Of a stretch of DNA of 9,313 nucleotides, positions 1 to 6,382 are shown piece after piece. The notes under the pieces are model-generated. The model was given only the letters and a program-made list of their open reading frames with translations. It did no database searches and had not been told where the DNA came from. The stretch lies in the NCBI GenBank assembly GCA_005888695.1, contig VBBH01000008.1, positions 1 to 9,313 on the forward strand, in the 5' to 3' direction. This DNA comes from Candidatus Bathyarchaeota archaeon (GTDB lineage: Archaea > Thermoproteota > Bathyarchaeia > 40CM-2-53-6). Numbering within the stretch: position 1 is the first letter of the stretch; each line of letters starts with the position of its first letter. The position numbers and the translations under genes were made by a program.

Positions 1-876
1 ACGTCCCAACGCCAAGGCCGAGTCTGTTTCGGCTAGCAATTTTGACAAATCGTCGAAGCCTCCGAAATCATAGCTCGGCGACTCATTGAATGAGATCGGG
101 GATTCGCCGGATTCTTCCCTAGAGTTCAGTTCCGAAGAAGACACTTCCTGCTCCTTCCCTTTGATCTTCAAAGGCTGTTGCGCGGCAGGTGTGGGCGTTG
201 GTTGTGTTGCGGGCTTTTCTTCGGATCTCCGGGAAGGCTTCGGTGTTTCCTTCACGCTGAATGTTGGCAACGGTCGACTCAATGGAGGGGTAGAGACTTT
301 TGGAGATGTTTGCGATTGAGGTTGCGGAGGAAATGCTGGTGCGGGCGCTGGCTGCATTTGCTGGATTGGCGGCGGTTCTTCTGGTCTTTGGAAGGGTTTC
401 GATGGTTCCTTTACGGCAAACGAAGTTGGGGGCCGACTCGGCAGAGAGGGCGGGATTGTCGTTGGGGGGCTCGGCTGGGCTTGTGGAGCAGAGCTTGGAT
501 TCGCTCCTTGTTGTCCTTCCTTCTTCTCTTCCCAACCTTCCCCATCTCGAGACATCCTCGCTCCGTGGGGAGTAATTATCATCGGCTTACTCGGTGGCAG
601 GGTCCGCGGTTGAACCCATTCTGGTGTCACAGACATTGACTTTGTAACGCCTTCAGGCTTGCTGGGTCCCAGACCTTGATAGTCCTGTGAGACAGAATGG
701 AATATCTTCGCAAAACGAGATTCCTTCGTCGGAGCTACAGTTTCAGCCGTATCCGAGCTTGAACTCGGGACAGAAGCTTGTGCTGGCACTTGACCAACAT
801 CTTGTTGACTAGGACTAGTGCCCGTCGCATCCTTGTTCTCGTCTTCCTTCTTTTTCCTACCGAATATTGTAAGCAT
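1..876 (-). CDS. Pro/Ser-rich disordered protein, N-terminal part (runs off left edge)
   Basis: This frame is open for exactly 292 codons from an ATG (874-876) to the left edge. An in-frame TAA lies five codons upstream and no earlier ATG exists, so the start is well fixed. No good Shine-Dalgarno is seen. The protein begins with a short basic head (MLTIFGRKKKEDE). It has no signal peptide or transmembrane segment in the visible part, so it is probably cytosolic or tethered by a missing C-terminus. Residues 20-50 and 120-235 are rich in Pro, Ser, Gln and Thr and look disordered. Residues 51-112 are more ordered (KESRFAKIFHSVSQDY; MIITPHGARMSRDGEGWEE). A motif is duplicated at residues 147-167 and 200-220. 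Residues 240-290 are acidic and end in a possible amphipathic helix (FGGFDDLSKLLAETDSAL). I do not recognise the family. It is co-directional with the upstream membrane-protein gene, 301 bp away, but may have its own promoter. Confidence 0.8.
   Translation of the reverse strand, partial: MLTIFGRKKKEDENKDATGTSPSQQDVGQVPAQASVPSSSSDTAETVAPTKESRFAKIFHSVSQDYQGLGPSKPEGVTKSMSVTPEWVQPRTLPPSKPMIITPHGARMSRDGEGWEEKKEGQQGANPSSAPQAQPSPPTTIPPSLPSRPPTSFAVKEPSKPFQRPEEPPPIQQMQPAPAPAFPPQPQSQTSPKVSTPPLSRPLPTFSVKETPKPSRRSEEKPATQPTPTPAAQQPLKIKGKEQEVSSSELNSREESGESPISFNESPSYDFGGFDDLSKLLAETDSALALGR
217..438 (-). repeat. Duplicated Pro-rich motif inside the disordered protein
   Basis: Two segments of the translated protein align: residues 147-167 (SRPPTSFAVKEPSKPFQRPEE, written here only to show the pattern SRP-PT-F-VKE-PKP-R-EE) and residues 200-220 with the same pattern. 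They are encoded at 376-438 and 217-279 and separated by a Pro/Gln-rich linker. The likely meaning is a duplicated short linear motif, for example a partner-binding or modification site. The matching residues are seen directly; the role is inference. Confidence 0.6.
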
Positions 877-917
877 TCTAATCCCATCAGCTTAGACTCA
901 CGACGAAGTCACTCGCG

Positions 918-923
918 CTATAG
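918..923 (-). promoter_or_regulatory. Weak TATA-like element upstream of the Pro-rich protein gene
   Basis: CTATAG on the minus strand is centred about 45 nt upstream of the ATG at 876. With normal archaeal spacing (about 25 nt from TATA to transcription start) this gives a leader near 20 nt. The element is short and has no clear BRE, so the call is tentative. Confidence 0.25.
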
Positions 924-926
924 CCA

Positions 927-946
927 GTCTCAGTTGTGGCTGAGAC
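927..946. repeat. Perfect 7-bp inverted repeat (possible operator or hairpin)
   Basis: GTCTCAG and CTGAGAC flank a 6-nt spacer TTGTGG. It lies just upstream of the candidate TATA element on the minus strand, where an activator or regulator could bind. No T-tract follows on either strand, so a terminator is less likely. Confidence 0.4.
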
Positions 947-1177
947 AAGGGCCAGCAGACAAGGCGCGAGACGACAAAAGGAATAGGAATGATGTAACCC
1001 AGTCATCCACGAAGAGGAAACACCGGCACGGGTCCCAAGAGGTAGAGTCGCTAGACTATCCATCAGAGAGTATCTGGCCGAAGTCCTTGTCGGACTGGGG
1101 AGAGCGTGGGATGATTCGTGAGATCGCTAGGGCGGGTATTGCTGGACTTCAGTGCGACGGCGAAGACTCACTGACGA

Positions 1178-3328
1178 TCATTTCACAGGCGAGAATATTC
1201 GTCTGAATCGAACTCCTCGGCCTGCTTTTACATTGTATTCAACAGGAGGAGGTTTCACTTGTCTACCAAAGGTCTTCTGAACTTCCAGAGTTCTCTTTCC
1301 ACCCTCGCCCCCGCCCAGCTCAATGATCCCATCAGCCATTCCTTCTAGCGCTTTCAACGCCTCTGGTGGTACAGCACTCTTCTCAACTGCCAAGAAAAGT
1401 ATCCCCTTCTCGCTCTTCACCTTCTCAGCCAAGAAGGACAAGAAGCCCAACACCTTCCGTTGTGGAGACTTCTTGAAAGTATTCGTCAACGAATCCACGA
1501 CAATTGCACTCGGGCCGATCGCGGCTGCCTTCTCAAGCATCTCACCAACATTCACCCCAACCTCGCTGAAGTCCAGCGGGTTCTTCACAACGCGATACTG
1601 GCCGTCACTGTTAAAACAGTCCAACACCTCCAAGCTACCTTTTTCTATGAAAGGCCCCGGCGTCCATCCATACTTCTTGGCCTTTCCAACTAAGTCTGCC
1701 GGGGATGAGCCGTAAGCCAGCAAGCCGCACATGTATCCGTTTGCTAAGTAACGGTTAGCTAGCTGCAAGCATAATGCAGTTGCATCCTCATCTTTCCTGG
1801 CCAAGATCAGAACGACGGACTTTTCAGGTATCTCACCGCCGGTCAACTGGAACAGAGTATCAAACGGCAGACCGTCCTCTGGTCCCCCCGAGTTCTTCCA
1901 GAGATAAGTTATCCCCGTGAGCGAGCCGAGGGCTGCTGCTACGATGAGAAAGAGGAAGAGTGGTAATGAAAGCAGAGGAGGTACCCCTGGAGAGCTGGAG
2001 TTTGCGGCTCTGACGTTTGTCGAGACCGTGGCTTGTCCATGATTTCCATACGCGTCGGAAGCGTCTACCAGAACCGTCCATTGGCCGGATGGGTCATTCT
2101 GACCTATGGTGTACAGTCCTGTCCAGTAGCCCTGTGCCGAAACATAGCTCAATACTATTTGGTTGCCTACCTGCGCTCCATCGATTGATAGGGTCACCGT
2201 GATAGTCCCGGCACTGAACAGTGATCCGTCAGGGTCCGTGATCGTTGCGAAGAATCCCATGCCGTTCCCTGAATCGTAAGATTGACTCAATGGTGAGATT
2301 GAGATCGACAGTACTGCCTGTTGTACGGCCACTTGAACAGATGATGCGGCAGACGGTCCAACATTACCGTAGCTATCATCAGTACTATTGCGATCAACGA
2401 AGACGGTCCACGTCCCCCTCGAACCGCCCAATCCGACCCGATAAGCGGTTCTGAACATTCCTAGGACCGGATCATAACTCGCCACTACGAAGTGTGTTGT
2501 GCCGTCCGTCTCGACGATTCGGACGACCGAGCTGCCGTTCTGGACTATAACTCCGCTACCGTAAGTGCTGGAAAATCGGATCTCAAAGGATTGGGTTCTT
2601 TGCAAAATCCCTGGTACGACTTGTAGTCCAGCAATAGTCAAATTTGATGGAACGATATTGAAGACTTGTGTATCTGCAGGAACTTTGAGAGTGCTTGATC
2701 CCCGGAACGATACGGTGCTTACTCCGAGCGGCGCAGAGGCCAATGGGCGCCATACAATACTTACGATGCCTTGAGTTGTATTAGAGATGCTGAAGGTCGG
2801 GAACCCTGCGAGTGATATGCCACTATGGCGAATATCAACGGTTACATTCTCGCCATTCATGTATCCCTGTGCTTTCAATGACACTTGATATGTTCTCATG
2901 ACGACCTTTGCGATAACGAGGCCGATCTCAAACTTGGCGATGGCGACATTTGTAACGCTCGAGGGGGCTGTCTGGTCGACTCTTACAGTGTAATTTCCAA
3001 CATAGTTAGTGCTTGCACCAGTGAAATCTCTGGGATAAACAACGCTCTGAACAATGGACGTGAAAGAGAAGCTGCTTGTGCTCTTACTCACCGTCGTGGT
3101 CGTCCCTGTGGGGTCGGTGACTCGCCAGGTGAACGTGTAAGTGGTGAAAGTGGAAGTGCTGTTAACTATTAGTTGGAGCGTCGTGCCGCTATTCACTTCC
3201 ATAGAATACTTCGGATTGGATGAAGCTGAGTATGTTTCCGGTGGTGCCCAAACAGGCAGAGCGAGCATGGTGAGAACGGCGAGCGGAATTAGAGCTACTA
3301 TTACCGCGGTTGCCACTCGTCGTTCCAT
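1178..3328 (-). CDS. Membrane protein: glycosylatable beta-sandwich ectodomain, one TM helix, cytoplasmic degenerate KaiC-like domain
   Basis: The start chosen is ATG at 3328 (716 aa, MERRVATAV). A TTG at 3349 would add seven residues and directly follows an in-frame TGA. In TTG numbering, residues 10-35 are a signal peptide (basic head, hydrophobic core, VWA-P). Residues 36-456 are Ser/Thr/Val-rich beta-sandwich repeats; two aligned units end in GTWTVFVD..S..YGN and GQWTVLVDASDAYGN. This part has eight N-X-S/T sequons and no cysteine. Residues 457-484 are one transmembrane helix, followed by WK. Residues 490-723 look like a KaiC/RecA-fold domain: GEIPEKSVVLIL; GWTPGPFIEKGSLEVLD; a Walker-B-like SAIVVDSLT with D619; then ADGIIEL and a late strand RTLEVQKTFG. 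The Walker A GxxxxGK[ST] is absent: ARKDEDATA stands in its place, so ATP hydrolysis is unlikely. A type I receptor or sensor is inferred. Ligand and partner are unknown. Confidence 0.85.
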   Translation of the reverse strand: MERRVATAVIVALIPLAVLTMLALPVWAPPETYSASSNPKYSMEVNSGTTLQLIVNSTSTFTTYTFTWRVTDPTGTTTTVSKSTSSFSFTSIVQSVVYPRDFTGASTNYVGNYTVRVDQTAPSSVTNVAIAKFEIGLVIAKVVMRTYQVSLKAQGYMNGENVTVDIRHSGISLAGFPTFSISNTTQGIVSIVWRPLASAPLGVSTVSFRGSSTLKVPADTQVFNIVPSNLTIAGLQVVPGILQRTQSFEIRFSSTYGSGVIVQNGSSVVRIVETDGTTHFVVASYDPVLGMFRTAYRVGLGGSRGTWTVFVDRNSTDDSYGNVGPSAASSVQVAVQQAVLSISISPLSQSYDSGNGMGFFATITDPDGSLFSAGTITVTLSIDGAQVGNQIVLSYVSAQGYWTGLYTIGQNDPSGQWTVLVDASDAYGNHGQATVSTNVRAANSSSPGVPPLLSLPLFLFLIVAAALGSLTGITYLWKNSGGPEDGLPFDTLFQLTGGEIPEKSVVLILARKDEDATALCLQLANRYLANGYMCGLLAYGSSPADLVGKAKKYGWTPGPFIEKGSLEVLDCFNSDGQYRVVKNPLDFSEVGVNVGEMLEKAAAIGPSAIVVDSLTNTFKKSPQRKVLGFLSFLAEKVKSEKGILFLAVEKSAVPPEALKALEGMADGIIELGGGEGGKRTLEVQKTFGRQVKPPPVEYNVKAGRGVRFRRIFSPVK

Positions 3329-3466
3329 AGTCTTCACTGACACAGGCAATCAACCGAGTCTAGGGACTGGGCTGACACGAAGTCAAACTGGGAGATTGGA
3401 CTAAAGGGCCCTGTAACCAGGCTGAGACTTAGAGGGAACTCCTTAGACCGAGAGGAGGCTAGGATG

Positions 3467-4057
3467 TCAACTAGTTCTTCTGGTTTTCAACAAGTCTGAC
3501 TTTGCAAGAATGCCGATGACTTCGTTCCCTCGGGAAACGAGAACCGCATAGTTTTCCCGTAACAGTCCATAAAGCGCGTCCACTGAAGTGTCTTCATTTA
3601 CGACTGGCAAAGGGGACTCCATCACGTCTCCGACTCGACGTCTGAAGAGTTCTTCAAGGTTCTCTCCGTGAGCAGCTCGGTCAAGAACGGTTTTCTCGCT
3701 CAGGCTTCCGATTGAACGGCCTCCATCGAGGACTGGCAACTGAGAGTAGCCACGTCTTCTCATGACGGTGACTGCGTCCCTTACCAATTGATTCTTTCCG
3801 ACCCAAACTACTCCCCGGCTCATCAATTCTCCAGCACGCCGGACGCGGTCTTCTCCGCTGGCACTTTCTGCTTTAAAAGAGTCTAGTGCTGAGAATAATT
3901 TGCGCACTATCGAGTACGAGGGGTCTACTGAGCCGGATTCAATTTTGGCGATTATGGACTGACTGACTCCCGCGATGCCAGCCAGCTTCGATTGAGTCAA
4001 CCCTGCCTCTTTTCGACGGCGTGAGATTTCGTCTAGTAAAGGAAGCAAGTCTCTCAT
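3467..4057 (-). CDS. XRE-type HTH transcriptional regulator with two CBS domains
   Basis: The protein has 196 aa. Residues 9-58 form a Cro/C1-type helix-turn-helix (AGLTQSKLAGIAGVSQSIIAK; the recognition helix is around SQSIIAKIESG, residues 32-42). Residues 78-125 and 143-190 are two CBS repeats (RGYSQLPVLDGG..IGSLSEK; NYAVLVSRGNEVIGILAKSDLL). This matches the predicted archaeal regulators with C-terminal CBS domains (COG3620-like). CBS pairs commonly bind adenosyl compounds such as AMP, ATP or SAM. The gene is divergent from the methionine-synthase operon, and the gap between them holds palindromic sites, so it is probably a local, ligand-controlled regulator of that operon and of itself. 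The ligand is inference. The ATG has no Shine-Dalgarno; the mRNA may be leaderless or carry a very short leader. The stop is TGA at 3467-3469. Confidence 0.88.
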   Translation of the reverse strand: MRDLLPLLDEISRRRKEAGLTQSKLAGIAGVSQSIIAKIESGSVDPSYSIVRKLFSALDSFKAESASGEDRVRRAGELMSRGVVWVGKNQLVRDAVTVMRRRGYSQLPVLDGGRSIGSLSEKTVLDRAAHGENLEELFRRRVGDVMESPLPVVNEDTSVDALYGLLRENYAVLVSRGNEVIGILAKSDLLKTRRTS

Positions 4058-4072
4058 GGTTCAACGTGAACC
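4058..4072. promoter_or_regulatory. Perfect palindrome directly upstream of the XRE-CBS start codon
   Basis: GGTTCA-ACG-TGAACC is a perfect 6-3-6 inverted repeat that abuts the regulator's start codon. Its size and symmetry suit an XRE dimer, so it is a candidate autoregulatory operator covering the start of transcription. It could also form a hairpin in a short leader. Confidence 0.5.
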
Positions 4073-4078
4073 CACTAA

Positions 4079-4094
4079 TATTCCTGACGGAATA
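4079..4094. promoter_or_regulatory. Operator candidate B1 (TATTCC-N4-GGAATA)
   Basis: TATTCC-TGAC-GGAATA is a perfect 6-4-6 palindrome in the regulator/met gap. It overlaps the AT-rich stretches that could serve as the regulator's TATA box on the minus strand (4076-4083 or 4091-4100). It recurs 26 bp away as B2. Confidence 0.55.
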
Positions 4095-4104
4095 GATAAC
4101 TCAG

Positions 4105-4120
4105 TATTCTCTTCGGAATA
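4105..4120. promoter_or_regulatory. Operator candidate B2 (second copy of the palindrome)
   Basis: TATTCT-CTTC-GGAATA repeats B1 with the same 6-4-6 geometry and one mismatch in the left arm. The extended right arm CGGAATAG is identical to that of B1. It lies about 16 bp upstream of the metE TATA box, where a regulator could affect TBP/TFB binding. Confidence 0.5.
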
Positions 4121-4135
4121 GGAGTACAGCACGTC

Positions 4136-4143
4136 TTATATAA
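4136..4143 (+). promoter_or_regulatory. TATA box of the metE-metF operon
   Basis: TTATATAA is a near-ideal archaeal TATA element. Archaeal spacing puts the transcription start near 4165. This excludes the upstream GTG at 4152 as the start codon and supports the ATG at 4185. I see no clear purine-rich BRE. Confidence 0.6.
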
Positions 4144-4144
4144 T

Positions 4145-4152
4145 CGGAATAG
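4145..4152. promoter_or_regulatory. Third CGGAATAG half-site, between TATA box and start site
   Basis: CGGAATAG occurs three times in the gap (4088-4095, 4114-4121, 4145-4152). The third copy directly follows the TATA box and lacks a matching left arm. Its position would suit repression by blocking RNA polymerase. Confidence 0.4.
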
Positions 4153-4184
4153 TGCTCGCAAATGATCGGATCAGGAAAGAGAGA

Positions 4185-5174
4185 ATGTCCTCGACAGTTC
4201 AGGCACAGCTCTCAGGGTTGCACGCGAGGTCTGAATCCCTGATCGAGTTGACCAGGGAATATGATCGCAATCGTGTGCCTTGGGAGAAGGTTGAGGATCA
4301 ATTGGAAAGCGAGACAGCCGATCTAGTGAAGCTGCAGGAGAAACTTGGGTGTGAATATCAAACGGACGGCGCCCTATCATGGAAGGATCAACTTCGACCT
4401 GTGGTCGACAGCATTTCAGGTTTGGCCGAGAGCACGAGATACTCGAGATGGTTCGACACTAACACGTTCTACAAGAAACCTATTGTTAATGGTGCGGTAG
4501 CACTCGCCAAGTTCGATTCTGGCACTTTCGTCAAGTCAAATCTTCTTTCGAAGGATCGAAAGTGGAAGGTTACTCTCCCGGGACCTTACACTTTGACCGA
4601 GCTTTCGGAGAACAAGCATTACTCGACTCAATCGGAACTTCTACGGGGATTTGCGAGTGTCTTGCGAGAAATTGTATTGAAGTTGAATAGTGTCGGTGTG
4701 GAACTGTTTCAGTTGTCCGAGCCTAGCCTCGTCTATTGGCCGTACCGCGAGACACGGCCCAGCACAGATGAGTTGGAACAAGGAATTGATGCATTGCGGT
4801 CGGTTGTAGAAGGAGTTCGAGCTGAGTTCGTTGTCAACACTTTCTTCGGAGATGCTGGTCCGATTTTTTCCAGTCTTCAGAGTTTACCCGTCAAGGCAGT
4901 TGGTGTCGATCTTTACGAGACAAATTGGGAGACGCTTCCTCAAGAGGCGAGGGAGGTTGGACTCCTCCTGGGAATTGTCGATTCTGAAGAGTCTTTGGTT
5001 GAGCAACCGAAATGGCTCGTGGATACTGCTTCCAAGGTTCAAGGAAAGCTCAGCTGCCCCAGTATAATTTTGGCGCCGAACACTGATCTAAAGTTCGTCC
5101 CTCGGGGGATAGCCGATAGCAAACTTTCCTCATTGGGCGAGGCCGTTAGATTACTTCAGGGAGGCTTGAGCTGA
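4185..5174 (+). CDS. MetE N-terminal-like protein (methionine synthase partner without zinc site)
   Basis: The start is ATG at 4185 (329 aa, MSSTVQAQLSGL), preceded by AGGAAAGAG and consistent with the TATA box; a GTG at 4152 lies too close to it. After a helical N-terminus the protein reads as a UROD/MetE-type TIM barrel: LPGPYTLTEL, ELFQLSEPSLVYWP, FVVNTFFGD, AVGVDLYE, LLLGIVDSEESLVE, and a C-terminal APNTDLKFVPRGIADSKL. These align in order with the catalytic protein encoded next, but the zinc ligands are missing: VNTFFGD replaces the HxC segment and APNTDLK replaces NPDCGLR. It is therefore the archaeal counterpart of the MetE N-terminal half, expected to form a complex with the downstream protein and to help position the methyl donor. 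The stop TGA is one base before the next ATG. Donor specificity is inferred. Confidence 0.8.
   Translation: MSSTVQAQLSGLHARSESLIELTREYDRNRVPWEKVEDQLESETADLVKLQEKLGCEYQTDGALSWKDQLRPVVDSISGLAESTRYSRWFDTNTFYKKPIVNGAVALAKFDSGTFVKSNLLSKDRKWKVTLPGPYTLTELSENKHYSTQSELLRGFASVLREIVLKLNSVGVELFQLSEPSLVYWPYRETRPSTDELEQGIDALRSVVEGVRAEFVVNTFFGDAGPIFSSLQSLPVKAVGVDLYETNWETLPQEAREVGLLLGIVDSEESLVEQPKWLVDTASKVQGKLSCPSIILAPNTDLKFVPRGIADSKLSSLGEAVRLLQGGLS
5159..5164 (+). promoter_or_regulatory. Shine-Dalgarno for the MetE catalytic gene
   Basis: GGGAGG lies inside the last codons of the upstream gene, 11 nt before the ATG at 5176. It shows that translation restarts at a tightly coupled junction. Confidence 0.6.
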
Positions 5175-5175
5175 G

Positions 5176-6381
5176 ATGGGCGATCATCTCTTTCCACTTC
5201 ACGAAGTCGGTAGTCTTGCGAAGCCTCGATGGCGGACTAAGGGGCTGCGTCAGCCCTTGACGACCAGTGATTTGAATGAGGCGGAGGAGTGGGCCTCGAG
5301 ATTGGGTATTGTTAATTTTCATGATCTGGCGAAGGAGGTTCTCAAGAATGGTCCAGATCGACAACGGAGACTGCTCCAGCTTTCCACATTGTACGGTCTT
5401 AGATTGTTTGAGAAGGCCGGGCTTGATAATGATGGCGTGGGTGGGGAACAGCAACGGGTGGAAATGTATGAGCATGTTATCAAGAATGTTGGGGGAATGA
5501 GGTTTCTTGGTCATGTGAACAGTTTCGATTACAAGTACTTCCGGAAAGCTGTAGCCGAAGGAGCAGTTGATCGGAGCCAGCCGATTTATGTCCAGGAGTT
5601 TCGGGATGTTCAGAAGCTTGCCCACAGGGCTGTGAAGGTTCCGATTACGGGACCGTACACGTTGGTGGATTGGAGTTACAACGAGTATTACCAAGCGAAA
5701 GGGAACGAGGGTTCGAGTCTCAAGGAGAGGAAGATGAGTGCTAGACGAGATTTTCTTCTTGATCTTGTTGAGAAGGTGATTCGTCCTGAGATTCGGGACT
5801 TGGTGGAGGCTGGTGCGTCTTGGATACAGATCGATGAGCCTGCGTTGACTACTCATCCTGAGAGAGCGGAGTTGGAGATGTTTGTTGAGGCGTGGAATGA
5901 GACTGTCAGGGGTTTCAATTGTAAATTCAGCGATCACACTTGTTATCCGAACGAGGTTGGCTACCGATTGCTCGCGGAGTACACTCCAGAGCTTGAGAAG
6001 TGTAGCCAGCTTACGTTAGAATTTGCGAATCGGGATTCTCCGGAGCTCGGTATTGATGGCGGGGCTCGTGAGGGCTACCAGGCGCTTCGGTATTTTGTTG
6101 ATAATGGGTACGATGGAGAGTTTGGTATTGGAGCGATTCATGTCCATGATTACACTGGAGTGGCGCCGAAGCAATCCGGCCTTGTCTCTGGTCGGGATAT
6201 CATAGAGTCACCTGAGCTTGTTCGTGATAGAGTACTCTATGCCAGCAAAATCGTAGGAGATCCAGCCAAGATCTGGGTTAACCCGGATTGTGGATTGAGA
6301 ACTAGGACATGGGATGTGGCGCTGGCTAAGTTGACGAATTTGTCGAAGGGTACCGAGCTGGCACGGAAGGAGTGGGCTTAG
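5176..6381 (+). CDS. metE: Cobalamin-independent methionine synthase, catalytic (C-terminal) protein
   Basis: The protein has 401 aa and transfers a methyl group to homocysteine to give methionine. All four zinc ligands of the MetE family are visible: H254 and C256 (SDHTCYPNE), E282 (LTLEFANRD) and C372 (WVNPDCGLRTR). Other family marks are the N-terminal EVGSL (substrate loop, EIGS in bacterial enzymes), E91 in GVGGEQQRVEMYE, VPITGPYTL, and WIQIDEPAL. It covers only the C-terminal half of long bacterial MetE and is somewhat longer than a bare catalytic domain. The N-terminal-like half is the gene just upstream. Short archaeal MetE proteins may take the methyl from a corrinoid protein rather than from folate. 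Here the MetF-like gene directly downstream favours a methyl-pterin donor. The stop TAG is one base before the proposed metF start. Confidence 0.93.
   Translation: MGDHLFPLHEVGSLAKPRWRTKGLRQPLTTSDLNEAEEWASRLGIVNFHDLAKEVLKNGPDRQRRLLQLSTLYGLRLFEKAGLDNDGVGGEQQRVEMYEHVIKNVGGMRFLGHVNSFDYKYFRKAVAEGAVDRSQPIYVQEFRDVQKLAHRAVKVPITGPYTLVDWSYNEYYQAKGNEGSSLKERKMSARRDFLLDLVEKVIRPEIRDLVEAGASWIQIDEPALTTHPERAELEMFVEAWNETVRGFNCKFSDHTCYPNEVGYRLLAEYTPELEKCSQLTLEFANRDSPELGIDGGAREGYQALRYFVDNGYDGEFGIGAIHVHDYTGVAPKQSGLVSGRDIIESPELVRDRVLYASKIVGDPAKIWVNPDCGLRTRTWDVALAKLTNLSKGTELARKEWA
6367..6374 (+). promoter_or_regulatory. Shine-Dalgarno that decides the metF start
   Basis: AAGGAGTG resembles the archaeal GGAGGTG consensus and ends about 8-10 nt before CTG at 6383. 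The later GTG at 6428 has no such site. This supports the upstream, non-ATG start. Confidence 0.5.
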
Positions 6382-6382
6382 G

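Larger units (their letters stand above)
877..1177. other. Intergenic region, 301 bp, no gene seen
   Basis: This gap separates the stop of the membrane-protein gene from the start of the Pro-rich protein gene, both on the minus strand. I find no convincing coding frame, tRNA or known RNA in it. It contains a perfect inverted repeat (927-946) and a weak TATA-like element (918-923), both close to the start of the downstream gene, so that gene may have a separate promoter. Confidence 0.5.

Noticed and set aside
119..535. 138-codon minus-strand open frame in the left region
   Set aside because: It is in a different frame from the 292-codon frame that runs from 876 to the edge; the latter has a clear ATG, an internal repeat and no stop.
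778..1206. 142-codon plus-strand open frame
   Set aside because: It overlaps the start of the Pro-rich gene and the intergenic gap, is Ser/Arg-rich without a motif, and has no convincing start signal.
3402..3421. Short CCTG/CAGG stem after the XRE-CBS gene as a terminator
   Set aside because: The stem is only four base pairs and is followed by just three T on the minus strand, too weak to call.
4152..4184. GTG at 4152 as start of the MetE N-terminal-like gene
   Set aside because: It lies only nine bases after the TATA box, upstream of the expected transcription start, and overlaps the third operator half-site.
5146..5937. 263-codon open frame on the minus strand
   Set aside because: It lies fully antisense to the well-supported metE genes, has a low-complexity Arg/Leu/Pro/Ser composition and no motif. 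It is a shadow frame.
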